DNA of 64,000 bases. Origin: Aquila chrysaetos chrysaetos. Lineage: Eukaryota; Chordata; Aves; Accipitriformes; Accipitridae. A program made the position numbers and the translations under genes. The stretch spans positions 1 through 64,000 of the forward strand of contig NW_024470410.1 in the NCBI RefSeq assembly GCF_900496995.4, in the 5' to 3' direction. The notes under the pieces are model-generated. The model had not been told where the DNA came from and did no database searches. It saw only the letters and a list, made by a program, of their open reading frames with translations. Each line of letters starts with the position of its first letter. The first letter of the stretch is position 1. Below, in pieces: positions 1 through 11,835 of the stretch.

Positions 1-12
1 CCGGGCCCTCAC

Positions 13-3000
13 CGATGTAGCGCTCCTTTTCGTCCGTCTGTCCTCCGATGGCCACGCGCCCACTGCACAGCAGCGCCCGGATGCGGCGGAACTGCTTATC
101 CCCTACGATGCGGCCGAAGTCGGGGGACTCCCGAGGGTTGGAGCCAAAAAACTCGGTGATGGCCTCACGCAGGGCGGGCATCAGCTTCTCCTGCATCTCC
201 ACAGTGCAGAGCACGTAGTCGGGTGCGATGCAGGTCTGCCCCGCGTTGAAAAAGCGGCCCCAGGCCACCCGCCGGGCCACATTCTGCACATCGCAGGTGT
301 CAGACACGTAGCAGGGGTTCTTGCCCCCCAGCTCCAGCGTCACAGGCGTCAGGTGCTTGGCAGCGGCTGTCATCACGATCCTCCCCACGGAGGGGCTGCC
401 TGTGGGCCGGGAAAAGATGCACCACGGTGAGGATCCCACCATGCTACAGCACAACTCTGGGATGTGGCACTCTCGGGAGCCAGGTCCAGGGAAAACACAC
501 CAAGTCCCACCAGACCCTCAGACACACACCCCCCGGATCCTCCAACAGATCCTGACACCAGATCCCCAACACAAGCCCTGCCTTCTCAGAGGGCAGGGAA
601 GGGGTCCTGTTCGCAGGCAGGCTGCCCACCATCGCACGTTGACGGGCAGGGTAAGCCACAGCGGGGTGTCCAGCGGGAATCCCTCTTCCTCATTGCACAA
701 AAACCAGGTAGGGCTCTGCTCTGGCCCTTGGGACATACCGGTGAAGAAGATGTAGTCGAACTTGTTCTCCAGCAGTCTGGTGGTCTCCTGCACGCCAGCA
801 GTCACCACAGCAAAGCAGTCCTGCAACGTAAGAGGAAGGGTCACCCACTGTCAGCATCCACTGTATCCCTGTCCCCACCAAAAGCATCCCGGGCTGCTGG
901 GCACATGGACACCGGCTGAGCGTGGAGGAAGGAGGTACAGCAGCACCTGAAACCAAGGATGGCGTGGTGCTGGTGCGTGCAAGGCAGGGTTGGGAACACC
1001 GTGGCCCTGGGGCAGGGACAGGGACAAGGACAGGAAGAGCTTCTTACATTGTCCAGGTAGCAGGTCAGCATTTCAGCAATAAGTCTCTCGCTGTTCTTGG
1101 TCGTCTCCGAGGGTTTGACAACAACACAGTTACCTGGCGGGAGATCGACAGGACATCAGAGCAGTGACATGGTTGACAGCCAGCCCTTCTGGCACCCCAG
1201 GCTGGGGACGAGGCCACTGGCCAGACCCCCTTGCTGGTGTGCCCGGCACTGCCTGGATCCTCCGGGCCAGGAGAGAGGTTCGGCTCACCGGCAGCGATGG
1301 CCCCGATGAGGGGCACCAGGAAGAGGTGGATGGGGTAGTTCCAGGGCGCGATGATGAGCACCACCCCATACGGGTCCTTGCGGATGAAGGCACAGTCCAG
1401 CTGCGTCACCTGGGAGAAAGAACACTACCTCAGTGTCGTTCCCACCGCCTCCTGCCCTGCCTCAGCCCAGCACACAGTGCTGCCCTCCCCAATCCGCTCT
1501 GCCCCTTGCCACCGGCAATTTGTCTCCCCCTCTTCCTTTCCCAGGTCAGCCCAGAGCTTCTGCCTTACCAGATTCTTGTCCACGTGCTCGTCCTTCATCC
1601 AGTGGCACAGGTTGTTCAGGGTGCTGTTGAGCTCATTCTTGCAGAGGAGGATCTCAGTGAAGTAAGCCTCAAAGGACGGCTGCAGACAGACATCACGTAA
1701 GCATCACACCAACACCGACCCCATCTCCTCCCCTTCTGCACGAAACATCTCCCCCCTCTTCTGCCCATGAAGAGCAGGAGAAGGTATTAGGTAGCAGCTA
1801 TTAAGCAGAAGTTGCTATCACCTCCTGCAACCCCCGGGCAATATCACAGTCCCTGAAATTTTATGAAAATAGGTATTTGGCCAGAGGAAAAAAACAATAT
1901 TTAACATCTTCACAATATTTAACAGCCTCCTGAGCTCAGCATCTGTGAACTGCTCACCTGGCAACAGAGCCCTGAGCCAAGGGGGGACCGAGCAATGTCA
2001 CCAGAGCTCCAGGAGCTCCAGAAAAGCTGGTACTGGTGTCGGAGGCAGCTCTGCACTGCTGACCTGGGACGGAACAGTGCTGTTGTACTGGTGCGTTTGT
2101 GTTCCAACCACTTGGACACAAGAGTTGGAAGCAAAGCCCTGAGCTCCCTCCCACAGCCCACGCGCAGAAGCTGAACTTAAGACCCTGCTTTGTTCAAACA
2201 GAAATGTAAAGAAGAGCAACTGCTTAATTAAATGCCTGATGATGGAGCTCGGCTGCATGTCACCAGACTCCCCGTCCCAGGCAGAAACCCCCCGTAACTC
2301 CTGGGACTCCTGCACTGAGCTGGCACGCAGCTGGGAAAGGCAGGTCGGGTGAGATGCCCCAGTCAGGGAATTAAACAAACCCAGCAGGTTTCTCCAAGAT
2401 ACACCATCCCATGACTAAATGGACAGTGACTTGGGAGCGGTGGCGGGACGTCAGAGCTGGGATCACAGGGGCTGCTGAGGCATTTCCTGCCCACGGTGGG
2501 TCCTCTCTGCTGCTGTAACCACAGCCGTGAAGCACAGCCCAGGACTGTTCTTGCAGAAGTGTGAAGACATAAGAAGATAACTCAGCAGGCTCAGTAAAGC
2601 CCCTCCATCGCCCCAGAGCAAAGCTCCTGTGCTCTGAAGCCGTGTTTGCAAAGCGCAGTGGGCGCAGCTGTCTGACACCCTCCACCACAAGGTCCTTTGG
2701 ACTCCTCCAACCCAAAAGCATCCCTGGGTGGGAGCCTTCCTCCATCGCTGCAGCAAAACACCACTTTGGGGTTGGAAAGTTTGGTTGTTGGCTCCCAGGC
2801 AGCAACCTCTCATGCTCCACCACCAAGCCCCACTCAAGAGACTTTCAGGTCCCCAATGCCGCTCAAGAGCCTGGACACACGCCGCTGCCAGGAGGCTGAG
2901 CTGCTCCTAGATGTGAGGGCTCAGCAGGCACATCGGATGTCCGGTGAAGCAACGGAGCTGCTCTCAGCCAGGGCTGACAGTTGCATCACTAGGAGGATGA

Positions 3001-5061
3001 GGAAATTGCTGTTGAAGATGGGCCACTAAGGGTTTTGATGGGACACGAAGGTTGTAAGATGGGATATTAAGTCTGAGGTCATCCAAGTGCCTTCAATCAT
3101 CAATGGAGAGAAACCGGCATCTCTGGAGGTGAGGCACCCACCTCAGATACGTAAGACCAGATGAATTGTCCATCTAACTATGAAGGCCTGACTGCATAAC
3201 AAGCATATTACTAGACAACCAGCTCTAATTACATACAATTAGGAGAGATGAAGGACGCACTTCAAGCACTGATGCCTATCAACCCCCGGCTGAAGGAGAA
3301 GGCCCTCACCTCAAACAAACAAGGCAATTACAAACCTTGGTAGATGTCAAGATGTTGAAAGCCGTGTCTGAGGGCATGAGCCGCTGCACTGATACGCCCA
3401 CAGACACAAGTCCTTTGGGTCTGAGTGCTACCACTACCAGTTAAGACCAGTTATGTTGCGCTGGGGCAAGCCATCCCTCTGAAAAGATTTCCTAATGCTG
3501 CCTGAGAGAAGCAGGCGGTGGTCTGCTGGGCTGCAGCACATGTCAGGAAGGGAAAAAGGGGGAGAAAAGGGTCCTGAAGCGGCTGGACAGAGAAGAGTTG
3601 AGCTGAGACTGCTAGACACAGCCATGGCAGGGATGCTCCTGCTTCCTCAGCAGACCATCCGGGAGTTCCTAGCGTGCCGCAATACCCAGAGCCACATCCA
3701 GGTCCCTGCCTGTGCCACCGCATGGCTCAGCGCCGTGCCAATAAAACCAGTCCCTGCGAGGCCAGCGAGCCGCCCCGGCCCTGAGCAGTCCTGGGAGGAA
3801 TGTGCAAAGCCAGCAAGTTGCACAACACCAGTAATCCCAGGTGCGACTGTGCTGGTGAGGAGCACCCCGGGACATCACCATCTGCGGAGGTCGCGTGAAG
3901 CCACCGGGGACTCGAGGCGTGGGGCAGATGCAGAGGGCGAAGCTGGGTAATGCCGAGGTTCCACTTCGCATCGGCCAACAGAGGCTTTGCCCCGTTTAAG
4001 TGCACCAAGGATAGGGTTAGCAGCATTGACCCTGCCCAGCAGCATCGTCCCTATGCATGCTCCAGCTAATGCTGGCTACACAGAGCTCTGCAGGGACCCA
4101 GCACCTACGGGTGCACCACACCAGCCCTGGAGCATGTCAAGGGGGATGCAGGACCCCTGACGAGGGGACCCCCATGGCCAGAGCCCCACACCTGCACCCA
4201 GCAGGGTGCAAGACCCAGACAAGGGGGTATGAAGGGCCCCAAAGATTTGACCCCGGTGCCGAGCACCCGGCCCCCTCTCACCTTGCCCATGTCCAAGGCG
4301 GTGGCCTCCAGGATGTCCTGCTTCTTCTCATCCAGAAAGCGTCCCAGGGCCTCCAGCTGAGCCACACGGTACTCCATGGGCCGCGTCTTCCCCGAAAGCC
4401 AGGCTGCCCGCAGGTGGCTCACCAGCCCCGCATAGGGGTTCCCACTGTGGGAATGGGGATGTCAGAGGGATCCCAGCCCCATCCCAGCCTCTCACACTCC
4501 CAGTGAGGATGGAGAGGAGCTCCACATCACCCCAGCTCTGCATCACCCCAGCCCAGCACCAAATCGGAGTCCCAGAGTCCCTGGGGAGAGGGCAGGGAGT
4601 CCACACACCCGAGTCTTCCCCCTGCTGCCAGGAGCAAGGGCTCCTTGTGCACCCTACACTGTACCATTCCCGGCAGTCTCCTCCCTTGGGCCACACAGGG
4701 GTGCGGTGGCCCACAGACCCCAAGCTTGTCCCCCAGCATCCCTCATCAGCACCAACCTGGGGACTCCATCACCCCGGCACTGCCACAGCACCCCCTGCCC
4801 GCCTCACCCCAAGCACCCTGTCTCCCTTCTGCCCCCAGCCACATGCCCCCAGCCCCTCGCTCTCACCATACGGCACTGCAGATCACCGGCCCCTTCCCGA
4901 TGCCTCCGCTGCCCCCGCTGCACCCGGCAGCTTTCCCGGCATCACTGCCCATGGGGCTGCACTTGCCGCAGCCCAGGGGCTGCTGCCCAGGGGGCTCGAG
5001 GGACTGGTGCATGCTGAGCTGCGGGAAGGAGCTGCCGGTCTCCACGGAGAGTGTGGTGACC
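13..5061 (-). CDS. ALDH3B1: Aldehyde dehydrogenase family 3 member B1-like (5' part; rest lies beyond the left edge)
   Basis: Oxidises medium- and long-chain or lipid-derived aldehydes to acids with NAD(P)+. Coding exons on the minus strand: 4867-5061, 4282-4444, 1569-1679, 1289-1409, 1048-1133, 739-820, 13-399. All have GT/AG borders and matching phases. Family signatures in order are [46 protein letters not shown] (general-base Glu) and [13 protein letters not shown] (catalytic Cys). The C-terminal third is outside the window. The 5' exon encodes a Cys/Gly-rich stretch (with GCGKCSP) that I do not know from mammalian ALDH3B1. Its only in-frame ATG is at 5012, so the true start may lie there or in an unseen upstream exon. 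The family call is firm. B1 rather than another 3B/3A paralogue rests on similarity from memory and on the UNC93B1 neighbour. Confidence 0.88.
1680..4281. other. Large ALDH3B1 intron without recognised elements
   Basis: This 2.6-kb intron separates the exon ending in DMGK from the one starting PSFEAY. It is less GC-rich than its surroundings. I saw no coding exon, no known interspersed repeat and no tandem array, apart from a short local duplication of an AATATTTAACA motif near 1890-1922. Open frames here have no family features. Confidence 0.5.
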
Positions 5062-5231
5062 CTGGGGAGAGACACAGGGTGAGTTACGCCGGAGCTGGAA
5101 GCACCGGAGATGCCAGCTCAGTCCCAAGAGGAGTCACCCCGCAGCAAGACACCCATGCCCCGAGCCGGCCAGGGCTGCCCGCGGCACCTTTGAAGGATGG
5201 CTTGGTGCTCGGGGCTGTCCGGGCTGCGGGG

Positions 5232-5240
5232 TGACTCAGC
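5232..5240 (-). promoter_or_regulatory. Candidate antioxidant-response/AP-1-type site upstream of ALDH3B1
   Basis: The plus strand reads TGACTCAGC, which fits the NRF2/small-MAF core TGACnnnGC and also contains an AP-1 core. It lies about 170 bp upstream of the most 5' exon seen. That it controls this gene is inference; a 9-bp match can occur by chance. Confidence 0.3.
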
Positions 5241-5379
5241 CCGGCGCGGCTGCCAGAGGCCCCGGTGCACCCGGCGGGGAATGCCTGGGATTCCCGGGCC
5301 CTCCCCGTGCTCCGGGATGGCCACCAGCCTCCAGCCATGGACCTGCCCGGGTTGCCCTGCTGACATAGGGTCACCCCAC

Positions 5380-5510
5380 GGGGACCTCAGGGACCCTGGA
5401 GTGGGGCAGCATCCCAGGCTGCCCCACTGGGATCCCCCAGGACCCTAGTGTGGGCCAGCATCCCGGGCTGACCCAAGGGGATCCCCAGGGACCCCGGCGT
5501 GGGGCCGTGT
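5380..5510. repeat. Short tandem repeat, about 49-bp unit
   Basis: Roughly three diverged copies of a block with GGGATCCCCAGGACCC followed by GTGGGGCAGCATCC. It lies between ALDH3B1 and UNC93B1. Confidence 0.55.
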
Positions 5511-7916
5511 GAGCCAGCACCGGTGCTGCCGCAGCCCAGCCCACCTTCGGGCACAGCATCGCTCCACCAGCACACAAAGACATCCCCAGAGCTGGGGAGC
5601 AGAGCCGCAGCCCCACATCTGCCCCCCATGCCCCTCTCCATGCCCAACGCACCTTTCCTCAAGGGAACCCACCCAGCGGGATGCCCAGTGCCCCACAGCC
5701 TCCACATGCGTGGGGCCAGAGAAGCCCAGCCATGGGGCCAGCCGAGTGCCACGCAGGGGGGTCCAGTCCCTGGGGCCCCGAGGTGCCTACCTGGGGGGCT
5801 GAGTGGTGGCGAGAGGAGCGTGAGGCCGGGCTGGCACTGCCGAGGCTCAGGGTGCCCCTCCTAAATGCTGTGGGGCCAGTGGCCAGGCCCCATGGCCGGG
5901 GGGGGTGGGCAGGATTGTGCCCCGCCTCCGTGGGGCTGGCAATGGGTACAAGGCCTGGGATGGAATGGGATGGGATGGGACTGGATGGGATGGGACGGAC
6001 GGTGGCACTGGGGAACTCCCATGGCCACCAAACCACCACCGTGAACCTTGACCCATTGGGACTCCACAGATACCCGTCACCCTGCTCCCCAGGGCCACCT
6101 TGACCCACGGGGACCTCAGAGACACCCATCATCCTTCTCCCCGGGACCACCCTCACCCACGGGGACCCCGCAGACACCCCCGATGGACCCCATGGGTCCC
6201 CTCTCTGCCCACAGGGCTGCCCACTCCCACCCCAGTGCCAGCCGCCTGAGCCCTCAGCTCACCCCGCACCCAGCCCTGCCTGCCGGCACCAGTTCCTCCT
6301 GCCCGGCACCGCAGCCCTCACCTCCCCTCCACCGACGCCGGCTCCCCACACGCCCGCTCCCCCACCCGACCTTAATTACCCCGCCTCGTAAACAGGAAGG
6401 GCAGCAGCCCTGCCCCACACACCCTGCCACCGCGCCCCGGGCTCAGTCCCCACGGCCACACTCCCCGGGGACCCACAGCAGCCCCCCAGGGAAAGGGGAA
6501 TAGTTTCCCCCCTGGCAGCACCCCAAATTGGCACCGTGTGCTTGGCCATGATGCCCAGAGCAGCCCCAAGAGCCAACCCTGGCTTTGAGGGGGGCACAGG
6601 CCTTCCCGAGCAGCCCCTGCCTCCACGGAGGATGCCACATGTCCGTCGGAGAGACCCGCAAGGGACAGCAGTGGATCAGTACTGAGAACGGGCTCGTGGG
6701 GGGTACCGGGGTCCCCCACCCCAATTTGGGACGTGCCCGGGGAGGAGATGCTCCGCACAGCCCCCGGGGATGGGGAAAACCGGGGGACCAGCTCTCCATC
6801 GGCATCACCGGAGCCTGAACTGAGGGCGGCTGCAGACCCGGGGGTCGCACAGTGCTGGGGATGCAAATCAGCCCCGGGGGGGGGATGACACACACTGAGG
6901 GGGTTGTACCCCCAACCTGCCTCGCCGTCCACCATCGCTCGGGTTTGGGGTCACAGGTCCGCACCCCCGGGAAGGGCCCTTTCCCCCCCGCACCCTGGGG
7001 TGGCTCCTCTTGCCCAGGACGAAGGGGACCTCGGGGCAGGTGTTGCTCCCAGGGCCGCATCCTGCACCACTGCCCTTCCCAGGGCTGTCCCCTGCCATGT
7101 CCCCCTCATCCCATGGGAGCCACAACCTCATTGCCCTCCCACGTGGCGCTGGCTGCTCCTTCACCGCATCTCAAGAATCCCCCGCTACCGGCTGGGCCGG
7201 ATCCTGCCCCGGCTCCCGGTGACGGAGATTTTACCCTCTGCCCTGCCCAGAGATCTCCCCACCCCGCCCCGGAGCACCGGCACTGCACGGCCATGGGCAC
7301 CCCGCCATCACCACGTGCCTGGACGCCCTCCCAGCCCCAGGTTTTGGGTGACACGAGGACAAGCGTATGCCCCGCCAACACCCCAAACCAGCCTCGCACC
7401 CCCAAAACGAGGTGTCCCCCCACCCGGGGCACCCTGCCACATCACCCCGGCCGGGAAAGGGAAGCGAGAGTGGCAGGGCCCAGAGCAGGACAGGCACCCA
7501 GTGCCACGGGCCACCCCGAGCTGGCAGCACCCACACCAGGGCCCGGTGGGGGTGCTGGGGGGGACGACACAGGGGTGCTGGGGAGCGGGGTGCTGTGCAG
7601 GGAGCGGAACGGGGGCCGTGTGGGTTGGGGTGGGTGCTGTGCGAGGGGTGGGGGTGCAATGGGTGCTGGGGGGGGGGTCAGGGTGCCATGCGGTGGGGGT
7701 GTGCGATGGGTGCTGTGAAGTGTGTGGGGGGGTGTCAGGATGCTGAGGATGGGCGCAAGGTCGGGGGTATGGGGCAGGGGGTGTACAGGCTGGAGGCAGC
7801 AGCAGCGCAGGCAGACCGGGACCGGGACGCGGGGGGGGCTGCGGGACACGAGGGGTGCGGGACACGGTGGAGGGCGTGCGGGACCCGGGGAGGGGTGCGG
7901 GGGGTGCCGGAGCGGC
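5511..7916. other. Intergenic GC-rich DNA between ALDH3B1 and UNC93B1
   Basis: No exon, RNA gene or transposon could be supported here. It contains a few copies of a roughly 52-bp repeat (about 6050-6200, with ACCCACGGGGACC blocks) and a diffuse G/T-rich repetitive zone with GGGTGCTGTG-like words (about 7555-7780). Long open frames on both strands reflect low stop-codon density in GC-rich repeats. Confidence 0.45.
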
Positions 7917-7970
7917 CCCTTTAAACCCCCCCCCGGTCCTGCCCGCCCCGTCCCGTCCGAAAGAGGAAGC
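7917..7970 (+). promoter_or_regulatory. Candidate UNC93B1 promoter with PU.1-like site
   Basis: A TTTAAA element at about 7920 is followed by AAAGAGGAAGC at 7960-7970, a close fit to the PU.1 purine-rich site, about 290 bp before the UNC93B1 start codon. UNC93B1 is strongly expressed in myeloid cells, so a PU.1 site is plausible. Function is inferred from sequence only. Confidence 0.3.
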
Positions 7971-8261
7971 ATCGCCCGCTCCGCCCCCCCCCAGCCCGGG
8001 CCGCCCCGCACGGCTCCGGTACCGGGGAGCAGGGGGCTGGGGACCGGTGTGGGGGTGCTGGGCGCACGGGGGCAAAGCACGTGGGTGCACGGTGTAGGGG
8101 TGCGGGGTACGAGGGTGCGAGGTGCGGGGGCTGGGGGTGCTGAGCCCATGGGAGCAGCCGTGGGCGTACGAGACACGTGGGTGGAGAGCTTGGGGGTGCC
8201 AATACTGTCCCCCCCACCCCAGCCCTGACACCATCCAGGCCCCCCCTGCCCAGAGGCGGCG

Positions 8262-10995
8262 ATGGAGAAAGACCCCAGCTGCTACCAGGATGCGGCCAAG
8301 GTGGTGGCGGGTGATGGGTTGAGCGCCGAGGGGACGGAGACGCAGGTGAGGCCAAGGGGGGGGACCCGTGGGTGGCCGGGCCCGCGGTGGCCATCCCCAG
8401 GGCTGACGGCTGGGGTCACCCGCAGCTGGACGATTTTGTGGGTGCTCACCCCGACTACAACGAGGAGGAGGAGGAGCAGAAGTACTATCGCCGCAAGCGC
8501 CTCGGCGTCGTCAAGAACGTGCTGGCCGCCAGCCTGGCCGGCACGCTCACCTACGGTGTCTACCTGGGTACGGCCTTGCCCCTCTCTGGGGACCCCCCAC
8601 TGCGGTGTAGGGGGCTCAGGGCAGGGGGTGACGGCTGCTGGAACCACCCCCCCCAGGCCTCCTGCAAATGCAGCTGATCCTGCACTACGATGAGACCTAC
8701 CGGGAGGTGAAGTACAGCAACATACAACTGGAGGACATCGACCGCAAGGTGCTGATGGGCATCAACGTCACCCCCGTCGCGGCGCTGCTCTACACGCCCG
8801 TCCTCATCAGGTACGGTGCCGCCCGCGCTCCCCGCCAGCACACCGGCACAGGGGCCCATGCTTCTCCCTCCTCGCCCCGGCAGGTTTTTCGGCACCAAGT
8901 GGGCCATGTTTCTGGCGGTGGGCATCTACGCCCTCTTCGTCTCCAGCAACTATTGGGAGCGCTACTACACGCTGGTGCCCTCCGCTGTGGCCATCGGGGT
9001 GGCCATCGTTCCCCTCTGGGCTTCCATGGGCAACTACATCACACGGTAGGCAGCGGCGGGGGGCGGACAGGGTGGGTAGGGGGGCCGGGGAGCACCAGCT
9101 GACCCACCGTGCCTTGCAGGATGGCCCAGAAGTACTACGAGTACGTCCACTACAAGGAGGAGCACGTGCAAGAGCAGCAGCGGGTGCCACGGGGTGCCTG
9201 CAACACCTACATCATCATCTTCCAGACCGTCTTCTACACCTGCTTCCATGTGAGTGCCGGCAAGGCGCGCGGCACGGGCAGGGGGCCAAGCCGGGCAGCC
9301 CAGCACTGAGCATCCCCCGCTATATGTCTTGCAGCTAAGCTTCGTCTGCGCTCAGATGCCCATGCTCTTCTTCCTCAACAATTACCTCTACCAGCTCAAC
9401 CACACGCTCTTCGGGGTCAAGCACTGCGGTGAGCGCGCGGGCGCGGGATGGCACGGTGGTGTGTGGTGTGGGATGGCGCGGTGGCACGGGGACCACCCCG
9501 GTTGGGGCTGAGCCGTGGCATGTGTGCCGCCCGCCCCGGCAGGGACCCTGAGCCATGGCACGCTGCCCGGCTTCAACAAGACGGTGCTGCAGAGCCTGCC
9601 CCGCAGCATCAACCTCATCATCGTGGAGAGTGCCCTGATGGCGGCCGCCTTCCTCGCCATGCTGGTGGTGAGTGCCAGGGTGGGCAGGGGACGGGACAGA
9701 ATGCCGGCAGTGCCTCACCCACGGTTGCGCGGCAGGTCCTGGTGCTCTGCGGCTCGGCGTATCGGCCCACGGAAGAGATCGACCTGCGCAGCATCGGCTG
9801 GGGGAACATCTTCCAGCTGCCCTTCAAGCACATGCGGGACTACCGCCTGCGCCACCTCTTCCCCTTGTTCATCTACAGCGGCTTCGAGGTGCTCTTCGTC
9901 TGCACCGGCTTCTCCTTGGTAGAGCCTGGGGACGGGGCGGGGAGGGGGGTGACAGGGCGGGGACAGCCCGGCCAGGTGACGCTGAGCCTGTCCTCGCTGC
10001 AGAACTACGGCGTGTGTGCCCTGGGGCTGGAGAATCTGGCGTACCTTCTCATGGCCTACGGCTTCTCCGCCTCGGCTTGCTCCAGCCTGGCCCTCTGCAT
10101 GCTGCGCCTGAGGCGGCAGATCCCGCTGCTGGCCGGAGCCCTCGTTCACGCTGCCCTCCTGGTGACTCTCTTCTGCTGGGCACCCGAGCCCCGGCACCTG
10201 GTCCAGGCACCTCTGCTCTACTCCATAGCCGTGCTCTGGGGCATGGGGAGCGCCCTCAACAAGACTGGCATTAGCAGTGAGTACCGGGAAGGTCCCCGAC
10301 ACAGCCTCTCTTGTCCTCTGGCACGGCCAGGTTGTCCCCAGCTCCCCAACGCATCCTCTCCTCGTGTCCCCCGGCACCGCAACCTGCTGGTCCCCAGCTC
10401 CTTGGACCTGCTGACAAGGAGCAGGACAGGCCTACTGCGGCTGGATCCTGCTAACAGTGCCCTGAGAGGGGACACCGGAACGGGAGGGGGATGCTGACAG
10501 CTGGTCTCCTCTGGCGCAGTCCTCCTGGGCGTGCTGTACGAGGACAAGGAGCGCCAAGACTTCGTCTTCACCATCTACCACTGGTGGCAAGCCCTGGCGA
10601 TCTTCACCGTCTATCTGTGGTCGGGGCTGCCCATGAAGGTAAGCGTGGCCGGGTGCCACCTCCGATGCCTGCCAGGCTTGGGGGGGTGCAGTGCCACGCT
10701 AATCCCCCGCTTTGCCCTCCTGCAGGCCAAGCTTTCCATCATGCTGCTGACGCTGGCGGTGGCAGTGGGGGCCTACCTCTGGATGGAGCACAAGGTGGCA
10801 CAGCACGTGGCATACCGCCTGCCCCGCATCCCCCGCCCGCGCCACAAGATGCACGGTTACCGTTACTTGGAGGAGGACGACTCCGACGAGACCGGCTCGG
10901 AGGGCGACGGTGGCAAGGACGACAATGACGAGCACCCAACGGAGGCCACTGGAGAGGACGAACTACCAAAAGATGATGGGGACCAGCTGGGTTAG
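8262..10995 (+). CDS. UNC93B1: UNC93B1, endosomal Toll-like receptor trafficking chaperone
   Basis: Multi-pass ER membrane protein that escorts nucleic-acid-sensing Toll-like receptors to endosomes. Eleven coding exons: 8262-8345, 8426-8567, 8657-8810, 8884-9045, 9120-9249, 9335-9428, 9543-9667, 9736-9918, 10003-10276, 10520-10638, 10726-10995. They sum to 1737 nt, or 578 residues; human is about 597. Diagnostic stretches include DDFVGAHPDYNEEEEEQKYY near the N-terminus, many hydrophobic helices of the MFS-like UNC93 fold, luminal sequons NHT and NKT in the long loop, and a C-terminal tail rich in Asp, Glu and Gly after the last helix. An acceptor just before the ATG (about 8252) suggests an upstream non-coding exon. 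All junctions stay in frame. The gene shares a strand with MAX and ends only 0.8 kb before it. Confidence 0.96.
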
Positions 10996-11129
10996 AGACA
11001 GCCTGTCCTGCCCCACCACCGTGGTTTTCCCCCCCCCGGCTCTCTGAACCTGAAGGGAGGGTCCACAGCCCTCCCTGAAGCTGCCCAAACCCCCCGAGCG
11101 GGCCCGAACTTCCACAGGCTCCCCTCAGG

Positions 11130-11400
11130 CTAGGCTTACAGCCCCCCCAGGCAGACCTGCAGACCACTAGGCCAGACCCACAGACCACCAGGCCAGACCT
11201 GCAGACCCCCCAGGCCAGACCCGCAGACCCCCAGGCCAGGCTTGCAGCCCCCCTCAGGCAGACCCACAGACCCTAGGCAGGCCTGCAGGCCCCCAGGCCA
11301 GACCCGCAGCCCCCCCAGGCCAGGCCCACAGCCCCTTGGTGGGCCTGCAGCCCCCAGGCCAGGCCCGCAGCCCCCCAGGCAGGCCCACAGCGCCCCCCGC
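11130..11400. repeat. Minisatellite in the UNC93B1 3' UTR (about 20-bp unit)
   Basis: More than ten imperfect copies of a block of the type CCAGGCCAGACCCGCAGACC, between the UNC93B1 stop codon and its poly(A) signal, so it would be transcribed into the 3' UTR. Confidence 0.8.
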
Positions 11401-11458
11401 CACCCCCTGAGGTACCACATCCAAGCCGGCCCGGTCCCCCTTTGCACCTTTATGGCTC

Positions 11459-11464
11459 AATAAA
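11459..11464 (+). terminator. Poly(A) signal of UNC93B1
   Basis: AATAAA, 464 bp after the stop codon and only about 370 bp before the MAX start codon. Confidence 0.8.
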
Positions 11465-11586
11465 AGCTCTCCCGCCCGCCGCCTCCGCGCCCGCTGCCGC
11501 CGTACTCCGCCTTCGCGTCGTCGCGGCTTCGCCGCCCTCCATGAGGGGAAGCGAGCGCTAGGGGCCACCCTGGACGGGTGGGGGAC

Positions 11587-11658
11587 GGCGGGGGACTACA
11601 ACTCCCGGCGTGCACCGCGCTCCCGCGCGGTGCACGCCGGGAGTTGTAGTCCCCCGCC
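11587..11658. promoter_or_regulatory. Perfect 34-bp inverted repeat with two head-to-head ZNF143-type motifs, upstream of MAX
   Basis: Arms 11587-11620 and 11625-11658 are exact reverse complements around a 4-base spacer (TCCC). I checked every pair. Each arm holds ACTACAACTCCCGGCGTGC, close to the ZNF143/Staf element ACTACAAYTCCCAGNATGC common in vertebrate CpG promoters. It lies about 180-250 bp upstream of the MAX ATG and 120 bp past the UNC93B1 poly(A) signal. The symmetry is a direct observation; the promoter role is inferred. Confidence 0.75.
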
Positions 11659-11756
11659 CTGCGCCAACTCATTGCCCCGCCTCCCCCGGCGGACTCCCTT
11701 ACCCACAACTCCCCTCGAAGCAGGGAGGGGAGGGGGCGCGGTTGGCGGAGGGCGGT

Positions 11757-11762
11757 CACGTG
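11757..11762 (+). promoter_or_regulatory. E-box CACGTG in the MAX promoter
   Basis: A canonical CACGTG inside GGTCACGTGCGG, 74 bp before the MAX start codon. This is the DNA motif bound by MAX dimers themselves and by USF/TFE family factors, so autoregulation is possible but inferred. Confidence 0.5.
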
Positions 11763-11835
11763 CGGCGGCGCCTGCGCGCTGCCGGCTGTTGTTGTGGCGG
11801 CGGCGCGGCCCGCGGCTCCCCCCCGGCCGGTAGCG

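Noticed and set aside
6852-7746. Overlapping frames of 280-308 codons between ALDH3B1 and UNC93B1
   Set aside because: All frames are open at once in Pro/Gly-rich composition. There is no start context, splice pattern or homology I recognise.
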